Source of the DNA: Hydrogenophaga borbori | Lineage (GTDB): Bacteria > Pseudomonadota > Gammaproteobacteria > Burkholderiales > Burkholderiaceae_C | DNA length: 64,000 nt | Assembly: GCF_003417535.1 (NCBI RefSeq) | Contig: NZ_QVLS01000011.1 | Coordinates: 165,696 to 229,695, forward strand | Direction of reading: 5' to 3' | Shown: one piece after another, positions 1-8,953 of the stretch | Position numbering within the stretch: position 1 is the stretch's first letter | Layout: every line of letters begins with the position of its first letter | Made by a program: the position numbers and the translations under genes | Notes under the pieces: model-generated | Seen by the model: only the letters and a program-made list of their open reading frames with translations | The model's database searches: none | What the model was told of the DNA's origin: nothing

Positions 1-440
1 AGGCCCCGGCGGGCAGCGTCATCGTCATCAGCATCGAGGGCGGCGAGCCCGACGTGGCGGTGTGGGGCGGCCTGATGACCGCGGGCGCCGTGGCCAATGG
101 CCACGTGGGTGCCGTGCTGGACGGCGGCGTGCGCGACCTCACCGAGATCCGCCGCGACTACGGCTTCCCGGTCTATGCGCGCGACGTGAGCCCCGGCACC
201 ACGCTGGGCCGCTACCGCACCGTGGCCTCGCAGGTGCCGGTGCGCGTGGGCGACATCCTGGTGCACCCGGGCGACATCCTGGTGGGCGACGTGGACGGCG
301 TGGTGGTGGTGCCGCGCGCGCAGGCCGAAGAGGTGCTGAAGGTGGCGCGCGAGATCGACGAGCGCGAACTCGAGCAGGCCAAGCTCATCATCGCGGAGAA
401 GTCCTTGCGCAAGGGCCTGGCCAAGTACGGCCGCATCTGA
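1..440 (+). CDS. RraA-family aldolase-like protein, 5' end missing
   Basis: The reading frame is open from the first bases of the window and ends in TGA at 438-440, so the N-terminus lies outside. About 145 residues are visible. They carry the family signature DGGVRD, whose Arg-Asp pair binds substrate and metal in class II 4-hydroxy-4-methyl-2-oxoglutarate/oxaloacetate aldolases, and a later GDVDGVVVVP segment typical of RraA folds. The same fold includes the RNase E inhibitor RraA, but the intact Arg-Asp pair and the sugar-kinase neighbour 25 bp downstream favour a metabolic aldolase or decarboxylase. The substrate cannot be read from sequence. Confidence 0.8.
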   Translation, partial: APAGSVIVISIEGGEPDVAVWGGLMTAGAVANGHVGAVLDGGVRDLTEIRRDYGFPVYARDVSPGTTLGRYRTVASQVPVRVGDILVHPGDILVGDVDGVVVVPRAQAEEVLKVAREIDERELEQAKLIIAEKSLRKGLAKYGRI

Positions 441-465
441 GATGGGCGCCCACGGGAGGCCTGAG

Positions 466-1398
466 ATGGCGGCAGCAGCAGCGCTGGACATCCTCGCCTT
501 GGGCGAGGCCATGGTCGAATTCAACCAGACCGGCGAGGGCCAGGGCCGCCTGTACCTGCAGGGTTTTGGCGGCGACACCTCCAACTTCGCCGTGGCCGCC
601 GCCCGCCAGGGCGCGCGCGTGGGCTACCTCGGCGCGCTCGGCGACGACCCGTACGGCGCGATGCTGCGCCGCCTGTGGGACGAGGAGGGCGTGGACCACG
701 CGAGCGTGCGGGCCGACCCCGCGGCCTTCACCGCGATCTACTTCGTCACGCACGATGAGCGGGGCCACCACTTCAGCTTCTTTCGCACCGGCTCGGCCGC
801 GAGCCGCTACACGGCGGCGCAGCTGCCGCGCGAGCGCATCGCCGCCGCGAAAGTGCTGCACCTCTCGGGCATCTCGCTGGCCATCTCGCCGACGGCCTGC
901 GACACCGCCTACGCGGCCATGGCCATGGCGCGCGAGGCCGGCACGCTGGTGTCCTTCGACACCAACCTGCGCCAGAAACTCTGGCCGGTGGACCGCGCGC
1001 GCGCCGTCATGAGCGACGTGATCGCGCGCTGCGACATCTGCCTGCCGAGCTACGACGATGTGGTGGCCATCACCGGCCTGAACGACCCCGACGCCCTGGT
1101 GGACCACTGCCTGCGCCTGGGCGCGAAGGTGGTGGCGCTCAAGCTCGGCGAGAAGGGTGCGCTGGTGGCGGACGCGAACGAGCGCCACCGCATCGAGCCC
1201 TTCCCCTGTCAGCCGGTGGACGCCACCGGCGCGGGCGACGCCTTCGGCGGCGCCTTCGTCGCGCGCCGCTTGGCCGGCGACGGCCTGCAGGCGGCCGGCC
1301 GCTACGCGGCGGCGGTGGCGGCCTTGTCCACGCAGGGCTATGGCGCGGTGGCGCCGATCCCGCGCGCGGACGAGGTGCGCGCGCGGCTGGCGGGCTGA
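466..1398 (+). CDS. PfkB-family carbohydrate kinase (2-dehydro-3-deoxygluconokinase-like)
   Basis: A ribokinase/PfkB-fold kinase of 310 residues. The N-terminal GEAMVEF and GGDTSNFAVAAAR segments resemble KdgK, which phosphorylates 2-keto-3-deoxygluconate. The C-terminal signature DATGAGDAFGGAF supplies the catalytic Asp and anion hole. I chose the ATG at 466 because GGGAGG lies 6 bp upstream; an in-frame ATG at 442 would add eight residues. It follows the RraA-like gene closely and the two are probably co-transcribed, which suggests sugar-acid breakdown ending in an aldol cleavage. Its stop codon directly abuts that of the convergent gene at 1399. Confidence 0.85.
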   Translation: MAAAAALDILALGEAMVEFNQTGEGQGRLYLQGFGGDTSNFAVAAARQGARVGYLGALGDDPYGAMLRRLWDEEGVDHASVRADPAAFTAIYFVTHDERGHHFSFFRTGSAASRYTAAQLPRERIAAAKVLHLSGISLAISPTACDTAYAAMAMAREAGTLVSFDTNLRQKLWPVDRARAVMSDVIARCDICLPSYDDVVAITGLNDPDALVDHCLRLGAKVVALKLGEKGALVADANERHRIEPFPCQPVDATGAGDAFGGAFVARRLAGDGLQAAGRYAAAVAALSTQGYGAVAPIPRADEVRARLAG

Positions 1399-2280
1399 TC
1401 AGCCGCCGTAGCGGCGCTCCAGCTCGGCCCAGCGATCGAAGCCCACGATGCGCTTGTAGTCCTCGAAGCCCACGCCGGAGCCCACCATCTTGAGCTCGCC
1501 GCTGCGCAGGTCCTCCAGGCTGGCCATCATGGTCTTCACCGAGCGCATCAGCAGCGAGATGCCGTAGATGACGATGCGAAAGCCCAGGTCCTCCAGCTCG
1601 GCGGGCTTGAGGATGGGCGTGCGCCCGCCTTCCAGCATGTTGGCCATCAGCGGCACGCCCTGGAGCGCGCGGCCCACCTGCTGCAGCTCGGCCACCGATT
1701 CGGGCGCCTCGATGAAGATGCCGTCGGCGCCCGCGCGCGCGTAGCGTTCGCCGCGCCGCAGCGCCTCGTCCATGCCGACCACCTCGCGCGCGTCGGTGCG
1801 CGCGATGATGAAGGTGCGCGGGTCGCGCCGCTGCTCGGCCGCCGCGCGGATGCGCCGCTCCATCTCCTCGCACGGCAGCAGTTCCTTGCCCACGATGTGG
1901 CCGCAGCGCTTGGGTGAGACCTGGTCTTCGAAGAACAGGGCCTGCGCGCCCATCCGTTCGTAGGTGTGCACCGCGTGCACCACGTTCTTCACGTCGCCGT
2001 AGCCGTTGTCCACGTCCACCAGCACGGGCAGGTCGGACACGGCCATGATGTCGCGGTAGGCCGCGCTGAGCTCGCCCAGCGTCGCCAGGCCGATGTCGGG
2101 CAGGCCGTGGCGCGCGCCCACCACCGGAAAGCCACCGATGAAATAGGCCTTGAAGCCCGCCTGGCGGATCAGCAGGGCGGAGATGGCGTCGTGCGCGCCG
2201 GGCAGCACCAGCGGGCGCTCGCTGGCGACGAGCTCGCGGAAGTGGGGGTGGGGCGCGGACGCCGTCGGGTCTTGGGACAT
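1399..2280 (-). CDS. Isocitrate lyase/PEP mutase-family enzyme
   Basis: A 293-residue (beta/alpha)8 barrel of the ICL/PEP-mutase superfamily. Residues 124-128 read KRCGH, the lyase version of the active-site loop with a catalytic Cys126, and DVDNGYG (89-95) supplies Mg2+-binding aspartates. The Cys argues for C-C bond cleavage, as in 2-methylisocitrate lyase or oxaloacetate/malate-type lyases, rather than P-C mutase chemistry. The start MSQDP at 2280 leaves a 5-bp gap from the upstream Bug gene, so the two form an operon. Uptake of a carboxylate followed by lyase cleavage is a reasonable inference; the actual substrate is unknown. Confidence 0.8.
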   Translation of the reverse strand: MSQDPTASAPHPHFRELVASERPLVLPGAHDAISALLIRQAGFKAYFIGGFPVVGARHGLPDIGLATLGELSAAYRDIMAVSDLPVLVDVDNGYGDVKNVVHAVHTYERMGAQALFFEDQVSPKRCGHIVGKELLPCEEMERRIRAAAEQRRDPRTFIIARTDAREVVGMDEALRRGERYARAGADGIFIEAPESVAELQQVGRALQGVPLMANMLEGGRTPILKPAELEDLGFRIVIYGISLLMRSVKTMMASLEDLRSGELKMVGSGVGFEDYKRIVGFDRWAELERRYGG

Positions 2281-2285
2281 GGGAC

Positions 2286-3278
2286 TCACTGATCGATCTT
2301 GATGTTGCCTGCCTTGATGACCGCGGCCCAGCGCTGGCCGTCCTCCTGGACGAGCCGCTCCAGATCGCGCGGGCTGCCGCCCAGGGGCTCGGCGCCCTGG
2401 CGCTGAAACTGCGCGCGCAGGTCGGGGTCGCGCAGCACGGTGTTGACGTGGCGGTTGAGCTCGCTCACCACCTGGGGGTCCAGCCCGGCGGGGCCCATCA
2501 GGGCGAACCAGGTGGTGCCGTCGAAGCCCTCGAAGCCGGCCTCGCGCAGCGTGGGCAGGTCCGGCGCCAGCGGCGAGCGCTGCGCGCTGCCGATGGCCAG
2601 GGCCTTCACCTTGCCGGCCTGCGCCTGCGGCAGCGTCCACACGATGCTGTCGAAGGCGAAATGAATCTGGCCGCCGTGGAGGTCGGGCAGGGCCTGGATG
2701 CCGGTCTTGTACGGAATGTGCGTGGTGGGCAGCTTGGCGCGCTGCGCGAAGTCGGCGCCGATGAGGTGCGTGACCGAGCCATTGCCGCTGGACGAGTAGT
2801 TCAGCGTGCCCGAATGCGCGCGCGCCACCTGCAGGAACTCCGCCACCGTCGCGACCTTCAGCGTCGGGCTCACCACCAGCACGTTGGGGGCCGTGGCCAG
2901 GCGTGCGATGGGCGCGAAGTCGCGCTGGGCGTCGTAGGGCAGGGGGCGCAGGTGCGGCAGCACCGCGTGCGTGCTGCTGGTGGCCAGCAGGAAGGTGTAG
3001 CCGTCGGGCGCGGCCTTGGCCACGGCCTGGGCGCCGATGGAACCCGCCGCGCCGGCGCGGTTGTCGATCACCACCGGCTGCTTGAGCGCGGCCGAGAGCT
3101 TCTCGCCCACGATGCGCGCCAGGGCGTCGGTGCTGCCACCGGCGCCGAAGGGCACGACGATGCGCAGCGGGCGGTCCGGCCAGGCGGGGGACTGGGCGTG
3201 GACGGGGACGAGCAGCGCGGCCAGCAGGGCGAGTCCGCCGGCGCGCAGCCAGCGGGCAGGGTGGAAATCAAAGGGCAT
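2286..3278 (-). CDS. Bug-family (TctC) tripartite tricarboxylate transporter receptor
   Basis: A periplasmic solute-binding protein of 330 residues with an N-terminal Sec signal (hydrophobic stretch around residues 12-27, cleavage likely after VHA). It shows the family motifs RIVVPFGAGGSTD and, around residues 75-95, the DNRAGAAGSIG and AAPDGYT segments. Bug proteins bind carboxylates, amino acids or aromatic acids and usually work with TctA/TctB, but no permease gene adjoins this one, so it must borrow a permease or act as a sensor. It is transcribed together with the lyase at 1399-2280 and away from the LysR gene at 3408. Confidence 0.9.
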   Translation of the reverse strand: MPFDFHPARWLRAGGLALLAALLVPVHAQSPAWPDRPLRIVVPFGAGGSTDALARIVGEKLSAALKQPVVIDNRAGAAGSIGAQAVAKAAPDGYTFLLATSSTHAVLPHLRPLPYDAQRDFAPIARLATAPNVLVVSPTLKVATVAEFLQVARAHSGTLNYSSSGNGSVTHLIGADFAQRAKLPTTHIPYKTGIQALPDLHGGQIHFAFDSIVWTLPQAQAGKVKALAIGSAQRSPLAPDLPTLREAGFEGFDGTTWFALMGPAGLDPQVVSELNRHVNTVLRDPDLRAQFQRQGAEPLGGSPRDLERLVQEDGQRWAAVIKAGNIKIDQ

Positions 3279-3358
3279 GGCGTGTCTCCGGTTGTTGTTG
3301 TGGATGCAAGAGGTTCATGCGGTCCGGTTCGCACTCTAGGAAAGGGTGCTTTGGGCAT

Positions 3359-3369
3359 CAAATGATTTG
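3359..3369. promoter_or_regulatory. Candidate LysR operator palindrome
   Basis: CAAATGATTTG is a perfect 5+5 bp inverted repeat around one base, in the 129-bp divergent gap between a Bug gene and a LysR gene. It is A+T-rich in a G+C-rich genome and sits 39 bp upstream of the LysR start, where LysR proteins often autoregulate. A match this short can occur by chance; only the position supports it. Confidence 0.35.
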
Positions 3370-3407
3370 TTTCCATCCCCATTCATGAAGCAGATTGATA
3401 ATGCTGC

Positions 3408-4325
3408 ATGGACTTCCGCCGCCTCGACCTGAACCTGCTGGTGGTGTTCGACGCCGTGCTCAGCGAGCGCAGCGTCACGCGCGCGGCCGAGCGGCTGGCG
3501 CTCACGCAGCCGGCGGTCAGCCACGCGCTGTCGCGCCTGCGCGCGGCCTGCGGCGATCCCATCGTGGTGCGCCAGGGACATGGCATGGTGCCCACGCCGC
3601 GGGCCGTGGCCCTGCACCCGGAGGTGCGCGCCCTGCTGGCGCGCGCGCAGCGCGTGTTCTCGCTGTCCAGTGCCTTCGATCCGCGCCAGTCGCAGCGCCA
3701 GTTCCACCTGGGCTGCTCGGACCACGCGGCCCAGGCCCTGCTGGGGCCGGTGCTCGAGGGCCTGCTGCGCGACGCGCCCGGCGTGCGCCTGCAGCTCCTG
3801 CACGCGGGCCGCAGCAACGCCGCCGACATGATCCGCGCCGGCGCGCTGGACCTGGCCCTGGGCGTGTTCAACAGCGCCGACGACACCATCGCCGTGCGCA
3901 CGGTGCGCGAGTCGCCCTATGTGTGCCTGATGCGCGCCGGCCACCCGCTGGCGACCGGGCGCTTCACGCTGGCGCGCTACCTCTCGGCCCAGCACCTGCA
4001 GGTGCTGGTGCAGCCGGGCGCTTTCGGCGGCATCGACCAGACGCTGGCGCGCCTGGGGCAGGCGCGCGACATCCGGTTGGTGGCCGCCCACTTCGGCGCG
4101 GCCCTGGGCTTGCTGCCGCACGGCGAGCTGGTGCTGACGGTGCCCGATGACCTGGCGCCGGACGCCGCGGCCCGGGGCCTGGTGCGGCGTGCCCTGCCGT
4201 TTGCCCTGGAACCGTTTCGCCACCAGCTCGCCATGAGCCGGCGCGCGGGCGAGGACCCGGGCCTGGCCTGGCTGGTCGAGCGCATCGCCGCCGCACCCGG
4301 CCGCCGCGCCCGCTCGGCGCGCTGA
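3408..4325 (+). CDS. LysR-family transcriptional regulator
   Basis: A 305-residue LTTR. Residues 1-60 form the winged helix-turn-helix (MDFRRLDLNLLVVFDAVLSE, then SVTRAAERLALTQPAVSHAL), followed by a periplasmic-binding-like effector domain. The opening 'RRLDLNLL' is typical of the NodD/SyrM/PcpR branch. It is divergent from the Bug-lyase operon (129-bp gap) and probably controls it in response to the transported acid. The ATG at 3408 gives the standard family length. Confidence 0.9.
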   Translation: MDFRRLDLNLLVVFDAVLSERSVTRAAERLALTQPAVSHALSRLRAACGDPIVVRQGHGMVPTPRAVALHPEVRALLARAQRVFSLSSAFDPRQSQRQFHLGCSDHAAQALLGPVLEGLLRDAPGVRLQLLHAGRSNAADMIRAGALDLALGVFNSADDTIAVRTVRESPYVCLMRAGHPLATGRFTLARYLSAQHLQVLVQPGAFGGIDQTLARLGQARDIRLVAAHFGAALGLLPHGELVLTVPDDLAPDAAARGLVRRALPFALEPFRHQLAMSRRAGEDPGLAWLVERIAAAPGRRARSAR

Positions 4326-4458
4326 AGCCACCGCGCGGCGTCGGCCGCTCATACATCTGTGCGCTTTCCCACGCCTTGCCGTTGGTCGCTCCTTAACTTT
4401 TGTTCACATCTGTCGAGATTGGGCAGGCCCAGAGGACCAACTCAATCGGAGGAGTGAG

Positions 4459-5961
4459 ATGAAAGCAAGAAGAGGGGTGACCTGGCTGGCGGTGCTGGCC
4501 ACGGTGTGGCTGGCGGGTTGCGCCGGCATGCAAAGCCACCACGAGACCGCCACGCAGATGCAGGCGGCGGGACAACAAGGGGACTTCAAGACCGCCCTGA
4601 CGCGCCTGGATGAGCGCCACGCCTCGCCCGAGGCACGCAAGGAACTGCTCTACAACCTGGAGAAGGGCGAGCTGCTGCGCCTGGACGGCCAGATCGAACC
4701 CAGCACCGAGGCCTTCCTGGCGGCCGACGCCAAGGTGCAGGAATGGGAGCAGGCGGCCAAGACCGACCCGCAGAAGCTCATGGGCACCGTGGGCGCGGCG
4801 CTGGTGAGCGAGCGCCTCAAGGTGTACGAGGGCCAGGACTATGAGAAGGTCTGGCTCACCACCCGCCTCGCCCTCAACCGGCTGGGCCAGGGCCGCATCG
4901 ACGAGGCGCGCGTGGACATCAAGCGCACCCACGAGCGCGAGGCCGTCATCGCCGAGTTCCGCAGCAAGGAAACGCAGAGCACGGTCGACGAAGCCAAGGG
5001 CCGCGGCGTGCAGGCCCAGGGCCGCGAGATCAACGGCTACCCGGTCCAACTGCTGGACGACCCCGAGGTGCTGGCGCTGCAGAACGGCTACCAGAACGCG
5101 CTGAGCCACTACCTGGCGGGCTTCGTCTACGAATCGCTCAACGAGCCGGGTCTGGCCGCACCGGGCTACCGCAAGGCCATCGAGCTGCGCCCGGGCGCGC
5201 CCGCGCTGGAAGAGGGCCTGCGCGGCCTGGACGAGCGCACCGGCTTCACCTGGAAGCGCAAGCAGCGCATGACCGACGTGCTGTTCGTTGTCGAGGCCGG
5301 CGTGGCCCCGGCGCGCGTGCCCAAGGCCTTCACGCTGCCGGTGCCGGTGGGCTCCAGCATCCGCACGGTGAGCATTTCCTACCCGGTGATCGATCCCTCG
5401 CGCGACGCCCCGCTGGAGAGCCTGCAGGTCGGCGAGCGCGCGCTGCCGCTCAGCAAGGTGGTCGACCTCAACGTGATGGCCCGCCGCGCCCTGCGCGACG
5501 AGATGCCGGGCATGGTGATGCGCGGCTTCTCGCGCGCCATCGCCAAGGGCGTGGTGCAGGACCAGCTGGAGAAGCAGGGTGGCCTGCTGGGCGGCCTGAT
5601 CGGCATCGTGGCGTCGGCCGCCACCGAACAGGCCGACGACCGCATGTGGCGCATGCTGCCCGGGCGCGTCTACCTCGCGCGCGCGCACTTGCCGCCCGGC
5701 GAGCACGAGATCAGCTTGCACGGCGTGAGCTTCGGCAAGGCCCGTGTGGACGGCCAGTACGCGGTGGTGCCGCTGCGGCTGTACGAGGGCCGCCCGCTGG
5801 CGGGCGCGGTCGGCCAGTTCGGCCAGCTGCCCCTGGTGGAGGCCGTGGCCACGCCGGCCGTGGCGCCGGTCGCCAAGCCCGTGGCCGTGAAGCCCGCGGC
5901 CAAGCCGGCCCGCAAGCCCCGCCCCACGACGTCCGCCAAGGCCGCGGCCGCCGCTCTGTGA
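4459..5961 (+). CDS. COG3014-family outer-membrane-type lipoprotein
   Basis: A 500-residue protein with a lipoprotein signal peptide (lipobox LAGC, Cys21). The mature part is rich in helical repeats (residues 35-270, TPR-like in feel, ending in an LRPGAPALEEGL segment), followed by a beta-rich region and an Ala/Pro/Lys-rich tail. A GGAGG ribosome site lies just before the ATG. It heads a close-packed series with YcfL, LpoB and a CsgG-like protein, an arrangement that suggests an envelope or peptidoglycan-linked assembly. The family has no established biochemical function that I know of. Confidence 0.8.
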   Translation: MKARRGVTWLAVLATVWLAGCAGMQSHHETATQMQAAGQQGDFKTALTRLDERHASPEARKELLYNLEKGELLRLDGQIEPSTEAFLAADAKVQEWEQAAKTDPQKLMGTVGAALVSERLKVYEGQDYEKVWLTTRLALNRLGQGRIDEARVDIKRTHEREAVIAEFRSKETQSTVDEAKGRGVQAQGREINGYPVQLLDDPEVLALQNGYQNALSHYLAGFVYESLNEPGLAAPGYRKAIELRPGAPALEEGLRGLDERTGFTWKRKQRMTDVLFVVEAGVAPARVPKAFTLPVPVGSSIRTVSISYPVIDPSRDAPLESLQVGERALPLSKVVDLNVMARRALRDEMPGMVMRGFSRAIAKGVVQDQLEKQGGLLGGLIGIVASAATEQADDRMWRMLPGRVYLARAHLPPGEHEISLHGVSFGKARVDGQYAVVPLRLYEGRPLAGAVGQFGQLPLVEAVATPAVAPVAKPVAVKPAAKPARKPRPTTSAKAAAAAL

Positions 5962-5980
5962 ACCCCCACCCCATCCGACC

Positions 5981-6385
5981 ATGAACCCCTTCCTGAACTG
6001 GTGCGCCCGGGCCTCGTTGGCCGGCGCCTGTCTGCTGGCGGCGCCGCTGGCGCTCGCCGACGCCGTGCCGGCCTCGGTTTCGCCGGCCGTGGCGGCCAAG
6101 CTGGCCTGGCGCGGCGAAGCGCCCGACATGGCCGTGCCCGAGATCCGCGTCGCGCGCAAGGGCGGCTTCCTCTCCGTGCAGTCCGACCTGCGCAACGGCG
6201 GCGAGAAGGACCAGGCCCTGTACTACCGCTACCGCTGGCTGGACCAGCACGGCAACCAGGTCGGCGACGGCGACGCCTGGAAACAGCTGAACCTGTTCGC
6301 CAAGGCGCAGCAGACCCTCAAGGGCACGGCCCCGCACCTGAGCGTGGCCGACTTCCGGCTCGAACTCAGCTTCGAGACGCCCTGA
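5981..6385 (+). CDS. YcfL-family (DUF1425) secreted protein
   Basis: A 134-residue exported protein with a Sec signal (hydrophobic stretch about residues 9-27, cleavage after ALA). The mature part holds the beta-sandwich typical of YcfL: 'SVQSDLRNGGEKDQALYYRY' and 'WLDQHGNQVG', then the closing 'FRLELSF'. In Escherichia coli, ycfL sits directly upstream of lpoB; the same order is seen here, 31 bp before the LpoB gene. Its E. coli homologue is a lipoprotein, but this copy shows no clear lipobox Cys. Function is unknown; a partner role for LpoB is an inference from the conserved pairing. Confidence 0.75.
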   Translation: MNPFLNWCARASLAGACLLAAPLALADAVPASVSPAVAAKLAWRGEAPDMAVPEIRVARKGGFLSVQSDLRNGGEKDQALYYRYRWLDQHGNQVGDGDAWKQLNLFAKAQQTLKGTAPHLSVADFRLELSFETP

Positions 6386-6416
6386 TCCCCTTTCACGCCC
6401 AACGGACCTTCTTCCC

Positions 6417-7013
6417 ATGAAAACCCGAATTCTTCTTGCCCTGGTGCTCGTCGGCGTGCTCGCCGGCTGCGCCACCAAGCGCAGCCAGCCCGTGGTGCGC
6501 TTCGACCGCCAGGTCAACTACGGCGACGCCAAGGCCGTGGAGCTTGTGACCAACGAGTTCGGCTCCTCCGACCTGCAGCTGATCGCCGAGTCCATGGTCG
6601 GCAGCCTGCTCGAGACCGAGGTGCTGCAGGGCCGCCCCACGGTGACCATCGCCACCGTGCGCAACAAGACCAGCGAGTACATCGACACCACCAACGTGAT
6701 GAACTCGATCCGCACCGCGCTGACCAAGTCGGGCAAGGTGCGCTTCGTCGCCAACATCAACGAGATGCAGAACCAGGTCGACGAGCTCAACCGCCAGAAC
6801 CAGAGCGGGCTCTACAAGACCAACACCACGGCCAAGCTCGGCAAGATGACGGCGGCCAAGTACCGCTTCGAGGGCGAGCTGACCAGCATCGTGAAGCAGA
6901 ACAGCTCCACCAAGGACGTGTACTACAAGTTCACGCTCAACCTGTTCGACAACGAGGAAGGCTCGCTCGAATGGGCCGACGAGAAGGAAATCCGCAAGAC
7001 CAGCAAGCGCTGA
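6417..7013 (+). CDS. lpoB: Penicillin-binding protein activator LpoB
   Basis: A 198-residue lipoprotein (lipobox LAGC, Cys18). The mature domain matches LpoB: 'PTVTIATVRNKTSEYIDT' and 'VRFVANINEM', and the late 'KFTLNLFDNEEGSLEWADEK' region. In Escherichia coli LpoB is an outer-membrane lipoprotein that reaches through peptidoglycan to activate the synthase PBP1B. This copy lacks the long proline-rich linker of the enterobacterial protein. Its neighbours YcfL and a CsgG-like protein support the assignment. Start is the ATG just after the CTTCCC leader, with the lipobox at normal spacing. Confidence 0.85.
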   Translation: MKTRILLALVLVGVLAGCATKRSQPVVRFDRQVNYGDAKAVELVTNEFGSSDLQLIAESMVGSLLETEVLQGRPTVTIATVRNKTSEYIDTTNVMNSIRTALTKSGKVRFVANINEMQNQVDELNRQNQSGLYKTNTTAKLGKMTAAKYRFEGELTSIVKQNSSTKDVYYKFTLNLFDNEEGSLEWADEKEIRKTSKR

Positions 7014-7027
7014 TCCGGAGGCACGCC

Positions 7028-7915
7028 ATGACCCCCTTCCAAGCTTCCCGCCGCGCTTTCGCCGCCACGCTCGCGGCTGGCGCCGCTCTGTTCGCCGGCG
7101 CCGCCTTGGCGCAGGCCGCGCCGCGGATCGCGGTCACCGACCTGGGCTACACCCAGCGCGTGGCCGAGTACTTCGAGGCCGCCACGGCCAGCCAGCAAAG
7201 CGCCATGAAGGCCACGCCGACCTCGCTCAGCGCGAGCGGCAGCGCCAGCATGACCTACGTGGCCGGCACGCATTCCTACCTGGAGCACCGCGAGCTGCGC
7301 GCCTTCAGCAACGACATCCGCGGCGCCCTGCTCAAGGGCACGTCCTTTCGCCTGGTGCAGGGCAAGGGCTTCGACGCCGGCGACCCGCAGCCCACGGCGG
7401 CCGAGCGCGCCCTGCAGCAGGTCAAGACCGGCAAGATCGCCAAGCCGGTGCGCCAGCCCGACGTGAACGACATCATCGCGCGCATCCGCAAGGGCGAGTT
7501 CGCCGGCGCCGACTACGTGCTGTTCGGGCAGCTCTCCAGCATCGAGTTCCGCGACGCGTTCTCGCCGCTGCAGGGCACGAGCAGCGCCACGCACCAGTAC
7601 GGCCTGGACTTGCTGGCCGACTTCTCGCTCATCGACACGCGCACCTTCGAGATCAAGGCCGCGTTCTCGGCCCAGGGCGCGGGCAACGACACCAAGCTGC
7701 TGTCGGCGCGCGGCGACGTGATGCCGCCCAACCGCGCCAAGGTGATGCGCGAGACCTCGCAAAGCCTGGCGGCCGAGGTGTTCGCGCAGCTGGGTGAGCA
7801 GCTCTCGCTGGACCGCGCACTCGCGCCGCGCCTGCGCGGTGCCTCGCCCGCGGGCGGTGCGAACGCGCCGGCCGGCGCGGCACCTGCCCAGCCCGAGGTG
7901 ATGATCCTGCGCTGA
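7028..7915 (+). CDS. CsgG/LpoB-like exported protein
   Basis: A 295-residue protein with a Sec or Tat-like signal ('SRRAFAATLAAGAALFAGAA', cleavage after ALAQA). The mature part begins 'APRIAVTDLGYTQRVAEYF' and contains 'GEFAGADYVLFGQLSSIEF', the layout of CsgG-fold proteins (also seen in LpoB and FlgT), with a 'TFEIKAAFSAQG' strand and a C-terminal Ala/Gly/Pro-rich tail. It has no lipobox, so it is predicted to be periplasmic rather than lipid-anchored. It starts 14 bp after lpoB with GGAGG upstream and belongs to the same operon. Function is inferred only from fold and context. Confidence 0.7.
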   Translation: MTPFQASRRAFAATLAAGAALFAGAALAQAAPRIAVTDLGYTQRVAEYFEAATASQQSAMKATPTSLSASGSASMTYVAGTHSYLEHRELRAFSNDIRGALLKGTSFRLVQGKGFDAGDPQPTAAERALQQVKTGKIAKPVRQPDVNDIIARIRKGEFAGADYVLFGQLSSIEFRDAFSPLQGTSSATHQYGLDLLADFSLIDTRTFEIKAAFSAQGAGNDTKLLSARGDVMPPNRAKVMRETSQSLAAEVFAQLGEQLSLDRALAPRLRGASPAGGANAPAGAAPAQPEVMILR

Positions 7916-7919
7916 GCCG

Positions 7920-8912
7920 GTGGTGCCCGGCGGCCCCCTGCGCGCGAAGCCCTGGCGTGGCCTGCCGCGCGCGGCGGCCGCGCTGCTGCTGGCCTGCGCG
8001 GCCGCGGTGGGGGCGCAGGCGCAACCGCCCTTGGCCGCGCCCGACGGGCCGAGCGCCGCGCCCCGCGCGCCCTGGAGCCGCATGGACGTGCCCGGATCGG
8101 CGCCGGGCCGCCGCGTGCCCGTCTTGCGGCGAGAGGCCAGCCCCGACGCGGCCGCGCCGCGCGTGGTGGTGGTGCCGGGCTCGGGCTGTGCCGGCCTGGG
8201 CCCCATCGCCCCGGCCTACTTCGCGGGCCTGGAGCGCGCGCAGGTCTGGGTGCTGCACAAACCTTTCACGAACCCCTGGGTGCGCACCGCGCCCGAAGGC
8301 TGCGGCGAGGCCTTCGCTCGCGACGACCGGCCCACGCGCTGGCAGGCCGACGCCCTGGCCGCGCTGCAAGCGCTGCGGGCGAGCGAGCCCGAACGACCCA
8401 CCTGGCTGGTGGGCATCTCCGAAGGGGGTGACCTGTTGCCCGCGCTGGGTCAGGCGCTGGGCGGCTCGCTGCGGGGCCTGGTGCTGCTGTCGGCCAGTGG
8501 GCTGGACCCGGCCGAGACCCTGCGGCTGCAGGCGCAGCGGATCGGCCGCCCCGAGGCCTGGGCGGAAATCCGCGCGGCCGCGGCGAGCGCGCGGTCCGAC
8601 GATGCCCTGGTGCACGGTCGCAGCCTGGGCCACTGGCGCGACCTCTTGGCCTGGCGCCTGTTCGAGCCGCTCACGGCCCGGCCCTGGGCCGTGTGGCAGT
8701 GGTGGGGCGATGCCGACGAACTGATCCCTGCCGAGGCCCACGAGCGCTTCGCGCGCGAGGCGGCGGCGCGGCCCGCGCGGCTGTGCGTGCGGCGCTGGCC
8801 CGGTGCCGACCACGGCCTGCACCGGCCGGGCGCCGGTGCGGCCCAGTCCCAGCTGTGGCGGGCGTTGCTGGCCGCCACCGAGGCCGGTGGCGCGGCCTGC
8901 GGCCCGCCCTGA
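7920..8912 (+). CDS. Exported alpha/beta hydrolase
   Basis: A 330-residue alpha/beta hydrolase with an N-terminal signal ('RAAAALLLACAAAVGAQAQ'). The nucleophile elbow is GISEGG (Ser), the acid is in 'WGDADELIP', and the His is in 'GADHGLH', a complete catalytic triad in the usual order. It starts at a GTG only 4 bp after the CsgG-like gene, so it is probably translated from the same message. The oxyanion region 'VVVVPGSGCAG' is normal. Substrate is unknown; periplasmic esterase or peptidase-type activity is possible. Confidence 0.75.
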   Translation: MVPGGPLRAKPWRGLPRAAAALLLACAAAVGAQAQPPLAAPDGPSAAPRAPWSRMDVPGSAPGRRVPVLRREASPDAAAPRVVVVPGSGCAGLGPIAPAYFAGLERAQVWVLHKPFTNPWVRTAPEGCGEAFARDDRPTRWQADALAALQALRASEPERPTWLVGISEGGDLLPALGQALGGSLRGLVLLSASGLDPAETLRLQAQRIGRPEAWAEIRAAAASARSDDALVHGRSLGHWRDLLAWRLFEPLTARPWAVWQWWGDADELIPAEAHERFAREAAARPARLCVRRWPGADHGLHRPGAGAAQSQLWRALLAATEAGGAACGPP

Positions 8913-8953
8913 CCGCGGGCCGCCCCAGCCATGGCACCGGCCGCGCCGGTTCG

